Positions 57,852 through 64,000 of a stretch of DNA of 64,000 bases are shown here, piece after piece; the stretch's first letter is position 1, and each line of letters opens with the position of its first letter. The stretch comes from CAVVTR01 sp963751245 (lineage in GTDB: Bacteria > Acidobacteriota > Thermoanaerobaculia > Thermoanaerobaculales > Thermoanaerobaculaceae). Location: positions 248,001-312,000 of the forward strand of contig CAVVTR010000007.1 in NCBI GenBank assembly GCA_963751245.1, given 5' to 3'. The notes below the pieces were generated by a model, which was not told the origin of the DNA, made no database searches, and saw only the letters and a program-made list of their open reading frames with translations. Position numbers and translations under genes: made by a program.

Positions 57852-59097
57852 GCCGTCCCGCGGCGCGCATCAGCGTCTCGTAGAGTTCCGAAGGACTGAG
57901 AAGCCGCTGTAGGCCGAAGCGGTCCGGCGGGGCCGCGTCGAGGAGGTGGACGGCGCGCCGCGCGATGTAGGCGAAGTTGTGGCGCACCTGCATCGAGGCC
58001 GGGTCCCGGTACATTGCCCGCAGCACCTCGAGCTGCTCCGCCAGCGCCTGCCGGCGGTCGAGGCCGTCCAGGAAGGCCCGGCTGTCCGCCGTTGCGGCGG
58101 CCGGCAGGCGGGGCGGCCGGAGGTCGGCCGTGAGGGCCTCCAGCTCCGCCGTCACCGGGTCCTTCGGGCGCGCCGGGCGGGGGCCCTCGTCGAGGAGCAC
58201 CGGACGGCGGGTGCAGTTGCCGCGGTGGACCTCCTGCGAGGTCACGATCCAGCCCAGGTTGTGCACCCTCAGCTGGGACGACACAGTGCTCTGCAGGGAC
58301 TCGAGGAACGGGCTCACCGCCCCGTCGAAGGACTCGCCGACGCCGTCGAACATGTTCAGCACGAAGTGGACGCCGAAGCCGGCCACGGTCGAGGCGAGGG
58401 CGTGCACGATGGGGTCGTCGCCGAAGGCGTCGAGGAGCTCGGCGAGGAAGGCGTCAAGCGTCTCGAGCGCGGAGTCGTAGGGGTCCTCGACGCGGTCGAG
58501 GAGGGTGTTGATGGTCGCAAGGGCGAGGCCGCGGCCGTTCCCCGACAGCGGCCCCCGGGGCGCGAACAGAACGCGGAGCTTGCGGAACAGGAGCGCCCGG
58601 ACGATGTCCGCGGCCGCCATCGTGGCGGCCGGGTGGTGCGGCGTGAACACCAGCACACCGGAGTTGGAGTGCGGCATGAAGTCGAGCACGTTGGGGTCGA
58701 GGCCGGCGCGCAGGTCGAGCACCACGTAGTCGGCGGGCAGGGCGTTGATGGCGCTCATGAGCCGGTGCCGGTCGACGTCGGAGAGCTCGGTGAACTGCTC
58801 CATGGCGTGCACGGGCGCGGCGGCGAAGGCGAACCCGGCGAACCGGCCTCCCGGGTCCAGGGTGGCGGGCAGAGTGGTCAGGCAACGGTCGAGCGGCTCG
58901 CCCCGGCGCAGGAAGTGGTAGAGGTCGCGCTGCACGGGGGCGTCGAGGGTGTTGCGGATCGAGGAGGTGCCCGGATCGAGGTCCACCAGCACGGTGGGCG
59001 CCATCCGCGAGAGTGCCAGGGCGAAGTTGAGGGCGAAGGTGCTCTTGCCCACACCGCCCTTCCCCGAGGCGACCGGAATGATCCGCCGGACGCTCAT
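57802..59097 (-). CDS. MinD/ParA-type P-loop ATPase with C-terminal extension
   Basis: A 431-residue SIMIBI ATPase. The deviant Walker A motif is SGKGGVGKSTFALNFALAL, followed by VLVDLDPGTSSI, DYVVLDLRAGLD (Walker B-like) and VFTPHHPAATMAAADIVRAL. This resembles FlhG/MinD-like proteins that position cell structures. No Min, flagellar or chromosome-partition partner is near. The last about 170 residues are helical and unassigned. ATG overlaps the udk stop by four bases. Confidence 0.82.
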   Translation of the reverse strand: MSVRRIIPVASGKGGVGKSTFALNFALALSRMAPTVLVDLDPGTSSIRNTLDAPVQRDLYHFLRRGEPLDRCLTTLPATLDPGGRFAGFAFAAAPVHAMEQFTELSDVDRHRLMSAINALPADYVVLDLRAGLDPNVLDFMPHSNSGVLVFTPHHPAATMAAADIVRALLFRKLRVLFAPRGPLSGNGRGLALATINTLLDRVEDPYDSALETLDAFLAELLDAFGDDPIVHALASTVAGFGVHFVLNMFDGVGESFDGAVSPFLESLQSTVSSQLRVHNLGWIVTSQEVHRGNCTRRPVLLDEGPRPARPKDPVTAELEALTADLRPPRLPAAATADSRAFLDGLDRRQALAEQLEVLRAMYRDPASMQVRHNFAYIARRAVHLLDAAPPDRFGLQRLLSPSELYETLMRAAGRLTPSAAGDDADAAPPP

Positions 59098-59723
59098 CCC
59101 CCGGCCGTCTGCACGAGCGCCTCCAGTTGCGCGCAGACCACGTCGAGAGCCACGGAGTTGAAGCCCCCTTCCGGGATGATGAGGTCGGCCCAGCGCTTGG
59201 AAGGCTCCACGAACTCGAGGTGCATGGGACGCACGGTCTCCATGTACTGCGCCACCACGCTCTCCACGCTGCGCCCCCGCTCCCGGATGTCCCGCCGCAA
59301 CCGGCGGATGAAGCGCAGGTCGGCGTCGGTGTCCACGAAGATCTTGATGTCGAAAAGCTCCCGCAGGGCGGGCTCGGCGAAGAGGAGGATCCCCTCCACC
59401 AGCACCACCCGGTGGGGCTCGACGCGGCGCGTGCGGTCCGTGCGCACGTGGCGCGTGAAGTCGTAGACCGGGATCTCCGCCGCCCGCCCGGCCTTGAGGG
59501 CGGCGATGTGCGCGGCGAGGAGATCGCTCTCCAGGGCGTTGGGGTGGTCGAAGTTGTGGTGTGCGAGCTCGTGCCGGTCGTGTCCGGCGAGATCGCGGTA
59601 GTAGCTGTCGTGCTGCAGGTAGGCGATGCGGTCGGCCCCGATGCGGGCGACGATGGCCTCGGCCACGGTGGTCTTGCCGGATCCCGTGCCGCCGGCGACG
59701 CCGATGCAGACCCGCTCGCTCAC
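59094..59723 (-). CDS. udk: Uridine kinase
   Basis: A 209-residue kinase that makes UMP or CMP from uridine or cytidine. Walker A GVAGGTGSGKTTVAEAI, the substrate region YLQHDSYYRDLAG, NFDHPNALESDLL, PVYDFTRHVR and the catalytic LVEGILLFAEPALREL are all typical. GTG start at 59723; the frame continues far upstream without similarity. It is translationally coupled to the MinD-like gene. Confidence 0.95.
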   Translation of the reverse strand: MSERVCIGVAGGTGSGKTTVAEAIVARIGADRIAYLQHDSYYRDLAGHDRHELAHHNFDHPNALESDLLAAHIAALKAGRAAEIPVYDFTRHVRTDRTRRVEPHRVVLVEGILLFAEPALRELFDIKIFVDTDADLRFIRRLRRDIRERGRSVESVVAQYMETVRPMHLEFVEPSKRWADLIIPEGGFNSVALDVVCAQLEALVQTAGG

Positions 59724-59847
59724 CGCCGCCCGCCGCTGCCGAGCATCGTCGCTCCCACCGTGTCCGCCTCCGTCGAGATCTGCCGGGGCGGGGCCGCGAC
59801 CGCGCTCCGGCGCCCCATGATACCCCGGTGGCGTTAGAGTGACGCCG

Positions 59848-60720
59848 ATGACGAGATCGCGGGGCTTGGTCCTCATGGTCGCGGCCACCCTCGTGTGGGG
59901 CGCCACCTTCACGGTGGTGAAGACGGCCCTCGCCGACGCGGGGCCGCTCACCTTCCTCGCCCTCCGCTTCGCGCTGGCTGCGGCGGTGGTGCTGCCGGCG
60001 CTGCGGCGCGCGGGCGCCGCGGCGTTCCGCTCCCCGTGGGTGCTGCTGTGCGGCGCCGCCCTGTTCGCCGGCTACGGCTTCCAGACCGCGGGTCTCGCCG
60101 CCACCACCCCCGCCCGCTCCGCGTTCGTGACCTCGCTGTCCGTGATCCTCGTCCCCCTCCTCGAGCCCCTGGCCGGGCTCGGACGCCCCGGTCGCCGAGC
60201 CTGGGCCGGGGCGCTGCTCGCCCTCGCCGGGCTCGCGGTGCTGCTGCGCCCGGACGGGGGGGCCGTCGGCGCCGGGGACGCGCTGACGCTGGGGTGCGCG
60301 GTGGCGTTCGCGGTCCACCTGCTGCTCCTCCAGCGGGCGGTGCGGCAGACGCCGGCAGCGGCGGTGAACGCGGTCCAGGTCGCCGTGGTGGCGGTCCTCG
60401 CCGTGCCGGCGGCCGCCGTGGAGGGGTGGCGCGTGACGCCGACGGCGCGCCTGGGCGTGGCGCTGGCGGTGACGGCGGTCCTCGCCACCGTGCTGGCGTT
60501 CCGCGCCATGGCGGAGGCCCAGAGGGTGGTGAGCGCGGCGCAGACGGCGGTGGTGCTGGCCTTCGAGCCCGTGGCGGCGGGGATCATCTCCGTCGCCCTG
60601 GGCCAGGACGCGGTCACCCTGCCCCTGGTGGCCGGTGGCGTGCTGGTGGTCGCGGGGGTCATCGTCGCCACCGCGAGGGCGGACCTGGGCGTCGGCGCGG
60701 GGCAGGCGGAGCCGGCGTAG
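59848..60720 (+). CDS. EamA/DMT-family exporter
   Basis: A 290-residue membrane protein with ten helices in two EamA repeats. N-terminal LVWGATFTVVKTAL and the internal AARSAFVTSLSVILVPLLEPLAG and AQTAVVLAFEPVAAGIISVALGQD are typical of the drug/metabolite transporter superfamily. Substrate unknown; often amino acids. The ATG is preferred over GTG 59839 because a TAGAGT box (59835-59840) ends seven bases before it. Confidence 0.9.
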   Translation: MTRSRGLVLMVAATLVWGATFTVVKTALADAGPLTFLALRFALAAAVVLPALRRAGAAAFRSPWVLLCGAALFAGYGFQTAGLAATTPARSAFVTSLSVILVPLLEPLAGLGRPGRRAWAGALLALAGLAVLLRPDGGAVGAGDALTLGCAVAFAVHLLLLQRAVRQTPAAAVNAVQVAVVAVLAVPAAAVEGWRVTPTARLGVALAVTAVLATVLAFRAMAEAQRVVSAAQTAVVLAFEPVAAGIISVALGQDAVTLPLVAGGVLVVAGVIVATARADLGVGAGQAEPA

Positions 60721-60735
60721 GCGGCCGCGGGCGGC

Positions 60736-61725
60736 TCAGGCGAGCCGGTTCCGGATGGCCTCCACCGCCGCGGCGGCGTGGAGGCGGCCGTTCTCGATGA
60801 AGACCTCGCCGGTGCGCGGCCCGAACCCCGCGGAGCCGATGACGAACAGCCCCGGGACGGTGGACTCGAAGGTCTCCGGATCGAGGACGACGCTGCCGTC
60901 CGGCCGAACCTCGGCGCCCGCGGCGCGGACCAGCGCCGGGTCGGCGTGGTAGCCGGTGCACAGGAGAACGTGGTCGGCCGGCACCTCCAGGTCCCGGTCG
61001 CCGAGACGGTAGCGCACCGCCTCGGGCGTGACGGCCGTGACCTCGGCGCTGTACTCCGCGGTCACGGAGCCCTCCCGGATGCGGTTCTCGATGTCGGGGC
61101 GGATCCAGTACTTGACGGTGGGGCGCAGGCTCGCGCCGCGCACCAGCATGGTCACGGAGGAGGCCACCCGGTAGAGCTCCAGCGCTGCTTCCACCGCAGA
61201 GTTGCCCCCGCCCACGATGACCACCCGACGGCGCCAGAAGGGGTGGGGCTCGCCGAAGTAGTGGCTGACGTGAGGGAGGTCCTCACCGGGGACACCGAGC
61301 ACGTTGGGGTTCGCGTAGTACCCGGTGGCGACGATCACCGCGCTGCAGAGCGTGGTGACGGTGCCGGCGGGGCCGACCGTGGCGACGGCGAACCCGTTCC
61401 CGTCCCGGGTGACGGCCGTGACCTCCGTGTAGGTGGCGACGTGGAGCCCTTCGCGCTCCGAGACCTTGCGGTAGTAGTCCATGGCCTCGCGGCGGCTCGC
61501 CTTGGGTCCCCCGGTGACCAGGGGGTGGTCGCCGATCTCCAGCAGCTCGTTGGAGGTGAAGAAGATCATGTTGGTGGGGTAGGCCGCCACCGACGCCACC
61601 AGGGAGCCGCGCTCCCAGACGCGTTCGGTGAACCCGGCGCGGCGCACGGCGATGGCCGCCGCCAGGCCCACGGGACCGGCCCCCACGATGCCGACGTCGC
61701 AGCTGGAGGGGTTCGTGCTCGTCAT
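60736..61725 (-). CDS. ypdA: YpdA-like FAD/NAD(P)H disulfide reductase
   Basis: A 329-residue flavoprotein. It has two dinucleotide sites, GIVGAGPVGLAAAIAVRRAG (FAD) and VVIVGGGNSAVEAALEL (NADPH), and IVATGYYANPNVLGVPGEDLPHVSHYF between. This is the pattern of YpdA, the bacillithiol disulfide reductase of Firmicutes, also found in bacillithiol-making Acidobacteriota and Bacteroidota. The substrate here is inferred. It has no CxxC redox pair, as in YpdA. Followed closely on the same strand after the flavin reductase gene. Confidence 0.85.
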   Translation of the reverse strand: MTSTNPSSCDVGIVGAGPVGLAAAIAVRRAGFTERVWERGSLVASVAAYPTNMIFFTSNELLEIGDHPLVTGGPKASRREAMDYYRKVSEREGLHVATYTEVTAVTRDGNGFAVATVGPAGTVTTLCSAVIVATGYYANPNVLGVPGEDLPHVSHYFGEPHPFWRRRVVIVGGGNSAVEAALELYRVASSVTMLVRGASLRPTVKYWIRPDIENRIREGSVTAEYSAEVTAVTPEAVRYRLGDRDLEVPADHVLLCTGYHADPALVRAAGAEVRPDGSVVLDPETFESTVPGLFVIGSAGFGPRTGEVFIENGRLHAAAAVEAIRNRLA

Positions 61726-61751
61726 GGTATCCCTGAACCGCCCCGGCCCCC

Positions 61752-62318
61752 TCAGCCTTCCGGACCGCCCTCCCGGCTCACCGACCCCGCGTCGGTCGAG
61801 GCGTAGCGGCTGTCCCCGAGGTAGAGGAGCGGCGCCACGCGGTCGAGCCGCAGCGTGCCGGCGGCGTCGAAGGTGCCCTCCCGGGTGAACAGCCGCTGGA
61901 CCTGACCCACCAGCAACGTCTGATCCCCCAGGTGGTGCCGCTCCAGCAGCAGGCACTCGGCGGCGGCGTATGCGGCCGCCAGGCTCGGCGTGCGCATCGC
62001 CTCCGGAGGGCGCAGGACGAGGCGGAGCTCCTTCACCTTGTCCACGTCCCGTCCGGAGAGCCGTCCCAGCGCCTCGGCCAGGGGAGCGTCCTCGCGGGCC
62101 AGGTAGTTCAGGGTGAACTCACCCGTGCGCAGCACCAGGTGGTGCGTCGCGGTGGCGGGGGAGAGGCACACGCCGAAGAGCGGCGGATCCGAGGAAAGCG
62201 GCGTGGCCCACGTGACCGGGGCGAAGTTGGTGGTGCCCCTGACGTCGTCGCGCACCCCCACGATGCACACCAGCCGGGGATAGTAGAAGTAGGACGTGCC
62301 CGCCACCGCCTGCTCCAT
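61752..62318 (-). CDS. Flavin reductase-like split-barrel protein
   Basis: A 188-residue FMN-binding split-barrel protein. The family layout is visible: YYPRLVCIVGVRD, NFAPVTWATPLSSDPPLFGVCLSPATATHHLV and GEFTLNYLARED. Members reduce flavin with NAD(P)H or act as FMN-dependent oxidoreductases. GGGAGG precedes the ATG. A TATCAT box lies about 30 bases upstream on the same strand. It is 26 bases upstream of the YpdA-like gene and may serve with it in redox reactions. Confidence 0.82.
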   Translation of the reverse strand: MEQAVAGTSYFYYPRLVCIVGVRDDVRGTTNFAPVTWATPLSSDPPLFGVCLSPATATHHLVLRTGEFTLNYLAREDAPLAEALGRLSGRDVDKVKELRLVLRPPEAMRTPSLAAAYAAAECLLLERHHLGDQTLLVGQVQRLFTREGTFDAAGTLRLDRVAPLLYLGDSRYASTDAGSVSREGGPEG

Positions 62319-62396
62319 GACAGCCTCCCTGGGTGCCAGCGCACCCGGTCCATGATAGCCGTCCGCGCGGAGGGCCGGCCCGGCGCCGACACTTTC

Positions 62397-62425
62397 TTGA
62401 CACGCCTCCGGCGCTCGCGTAGCGT
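62397..62425 (+). promoter_or_regulatory. Promoter of the SucC-ferredoxin gene
   Basis: TTGACA (62397-62402), 17-base spacer, TAGCGT (62420-62425). A perfect -35 box. Transcription would start near 62432, with GGGAGGT at 62445-62451 before the GTG. Confidence 0.6.
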
Positions 62426-62454
62426 TTGCTCTCCGGTGGCATCGGGAGGTCGGC

Positions 62455-64000
62455 GTGGCTCGCCTCGCAGAGTTTGAGGGCAAGGGGTTGCTGGCGGATG
62501 CCGGTGTCGGGATCCCGCGCGGCGAGGTGGCCCGGACGCCGGCCGAGGCGCGGGCCGCCGCCGAGCGGCTGGGATGCGAGCTGGTCGTGAAGGCGCAGGC
62601 GTCGACCACCGGCCGTGCCGGCCAGGGGCTGATCGTCTTCGCCGCCACCCCCGCCGAGGCCGAGGCTGCTGCAGCGGCTCTCCTGGGCCGGACGGTGGGC
62701 AGCTTCCCGGTGGGCGAGGTGCTCGTGGAGGAGCGGCTGGAGCTGGCCTCGGAGCGTTACGCGGGCATCATCCTGGACGACCGCCGGCGGTGCCCCGTGC
62801 TGCTGGTCTCGGCGCGGGGCGGGACCGGAATCGAGGAGATCGCGCGGGAGGACCCCGCCGCCGTCACCGAGCTGGCCCTGGACCCGGTGGAGGGGCTCGC
62901 CGACCACGCCGCCCGGGAGCTGTGGCGCCGGGTGGGGGTCCACGGCGAGGAGCAGAGCCGGCTGGCCGCTGCCTGCGTCCGGCTGTGGCGGGTCGCACGC
63001 AGGGTCGAGGCCCGCGCCGCCGAGATCAACCCGCTGGTGGTCACCACCGACGGCGCGGTGCGCGCCCTGGACTGCCGCATCACGGTGGACGACGCGGCCG
63101 TGTTCCGCCACGGCGAGCTGGGCATCGAGGTGGCCCGCGAGCTGGGCCATCCGCCCACGGAGCTGGAGCGCGTGGCGTGGGGGGTGGAGCGGGACGACTA
63201 CCGCGGCACCTTCTACTTCCTCCAGATGCGCGACGACATCACCCCCGGCGACGGGGTCGTGGCGTTCCACGGTGCCGGCGGCGGTGGCTCGATGATGGCC
63301 ATGGACGCCCTGCAGCGGCACGGCTTCGGCGTGGCCAACTTCTGCGACACGTCGGGAAACCCGCCGGCCTCCAAGGTCTACCGGGCGGCGCGGATCCTGC
63401 TGTCACAGCCCGGCGTGGACGGCTACTTCGGTTCCGGCTCCGGCGTCGCCTCGCAGGAGCAGTTCCACTCGGCCCGGGGCCTCGTCAAGGCGTTCCTGGA
63501 GGAGCCCCTCAGCGTGCCTGCCGTGGTCCGGCTGGGCGGCAACGGCGAGGACAAGGCCATCGAGGTGCTCACCACCTTCACCCGGGAGCTGAGGGTGCCG
63601 GTGGAGTGCTACGGCAAGGACACGCCGGTGGACGAGTGCGCCCGCCGCCTGCGCACCCTCGTGGAGGAGGCGGCGCCGCCGCCCCGCACGCCGCGCGGGG
63701 AGGCGCCTGCCGCCGAGCGTCCCTACACCTTCGCCACGCCCACCGGGAGCATCACTTACGACCACGCCGTCTGCGCCCGCTGCGAGAGCAAGGTGTGCGT
63801 GAGCGCGTGCGTGCCGGAGATTCTCGCCCTGGACGACGCCGGCCTGCCGGTGCTGGCCGTGACGCCCGAGGAGGCGCGCCGGGGGCGCTGTATCGAGTGC
63901 CTGGCGTGCGACGTGGACTGCCGTGCGCTGGGCGCCGGCGGCGGCCGCGCCGAGCTTCCGATCCCGGGGCTCGACGCCTGGCGCCGGCGCCGCGGGATGG
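62455..64000 (+). CDS. SucC-like ATP-grasp subunit fused to 2[4Fe-4S] domain (3' partial)
   Basis: At least 515 residues, running off the window. Residues 1-210 form an ATP-grasp domain like the beta subunit of succinyl-CoA synthetase (LLADAGVGIPRGE; LVVKAQ; VLVEERLEL; AEINPLVV). About 265-410 is the CoA-ligase-type domain (FHGAGGGGSMMAMDAL; VPAVVRLGGNGEDKAIEVL). A linker and a ferredoxin-like module follow: Cys440-x2-Cys443-x4-Cys448-x3-Cys452-Pro and Cys479-x2-Cys482-x2-Cys485-x3-Cys489. Ordinary SucC has about 390 residues and no cluster. A partner alpha subunit, which carries the phospho-histidine, would be expected just beyond the edge. Substrate unknown. GTG start with GGGAGGT. Confidence 0.85.
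   Translation, partial: MARLAEFEGKGLLADAGVGIPRGEVARTPAEARAAAERLGCELVVKAQASTTGRAGQGLIVFAATPAEAEAAAAALLGRTVGSFPVGEVLVEERLELASERYAGIILDDRRRCPVLLVSARGGTGIEEIAREDPAAVTELALDPVEGLADHAARELWRRVGVHGEEQSRLAAACVRLWRVARRVEARAAEINPLVVTTDGAVRALDCRITVDDAAVFRHGELGIEVARELGHPPTELERVAWGVERDDYRGTFYFLQMRDDITPGDGVVAFHGAGGGGSMMAMDALQRHGFGVANFCDTSGNPPASKVYRAARILLSQPGVDGYFGSGSGVASQEQFHSARGLVKAFLEEPLSVPAVVRLGGNGEDKAIEVLTTFTRELRVPVECYGKDTPVDECARRLRTLVEEAAPPPRTPRGEAPAAERPYTFATPTGSITYDHAVCARCESKVCVSACVPEILALDDAGLPVLAVTPEEARRGRCIECLACDVDCRALGAGGGRAELPIPGLDAWRRRRGM

Overview
This is a very GC-rich, gene-dense stretch of bacterial chromosome. It most likely comes from an Acidobacteriota relative, perhaps a Thermoanaerobaculia-type lineage. 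The evidence is a secreted protein with the acidobacterial VWFA-related domain, an Oar-like TonB-dependent receptor with an N-terminal carboxypeptidase-regulatory domain, several lineage-type secreted proteins, a UbiA/UbiX pair of the kind used for menaquinone, and many secreted peptidases and amidases. The placement is inferred from protein families only. There is no rRNA and no prophage, transposase or CRISPR array in the window. The one stable RNA gene I can identify with certainty is tmRNA (ssrA, minus strand, 34408-34757).

Layout. 1-8 kb: the end of a TPR protein, a broken amino-acid permease remnant, an SdpI-like protein, a five-PAS diguanylate cyclase, ispG, a DUF309 protein, a PilZ protein and the VWFA protein. 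8-20.6 kb: a catabolic block with threonine dehydratase, a frameshifted penicillin acylase, a DUF3592-like protein, a threonine synthase, a nitrilase/Nudix pair, an S46 dipeptidyl-peptidase (DPP11-like), an epimerase, an M19 dipeptidase, a small winged-helix protein and an aminotransferase. 20.6-28 kb: a secreted protein, a K+-channel-like protein, an MFS exporter, an acyl-CoA dehydrogenase, a YfcC carrier and a secreted C45-type amidase. 28-34 kb: a GntR regulator, an Oar-like receptor, a secreted cyanophycinase and an M20 peptidase, which together suggest use of cyanophycin or other Asp/Arg-rich peptides. 34-41 kb: a repeat-rich spacer, ssrA, cutA, a TPR protein, panBCD, a deoxynucleoside kinase, the ubiA/ubiX pair (ubiX frameshifted) and rimI. 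41-48.6 kb: comEA, a pseudopilin, a sugar nucleotidyltransferase, a CYTH protein, a sodium symporter with a 35-residue partner, selB and a secreted protein. 48.6-64 kb: polA, a PHP protein, cysK, a 619-bp spacer with a possible ncRNA, pta-purD-purE-ricT, an atypical hfq, a MinD-like ATPase, udk, a DMT exporter, a YpdA-like reductase, a flavin reductase and, at the right edge, a SucC-like ATP-grasp protein fused to a two-cluster ferredoxin domain.

How the genes work together. Protein and amino-acid degradation dominates (S46, M19, M20, C45, cyanophycinase, acylase, threonine dehydratase, aminotransferase, acyl-CoA dehydrogenase), supported by envelope uptake. Housekeeping genes sit in tight operons with 1-4 base overlaps. 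Promoters can be read unusually well because AT-rich boxes stand out. Several genes have a TAnnnT box only 6-7 bases before the start codon, which implies leaderless mRNAs. Two genes (penicillin acylase and ubiX) carry single-base losses in G-rich runs, which may be assembly errors.
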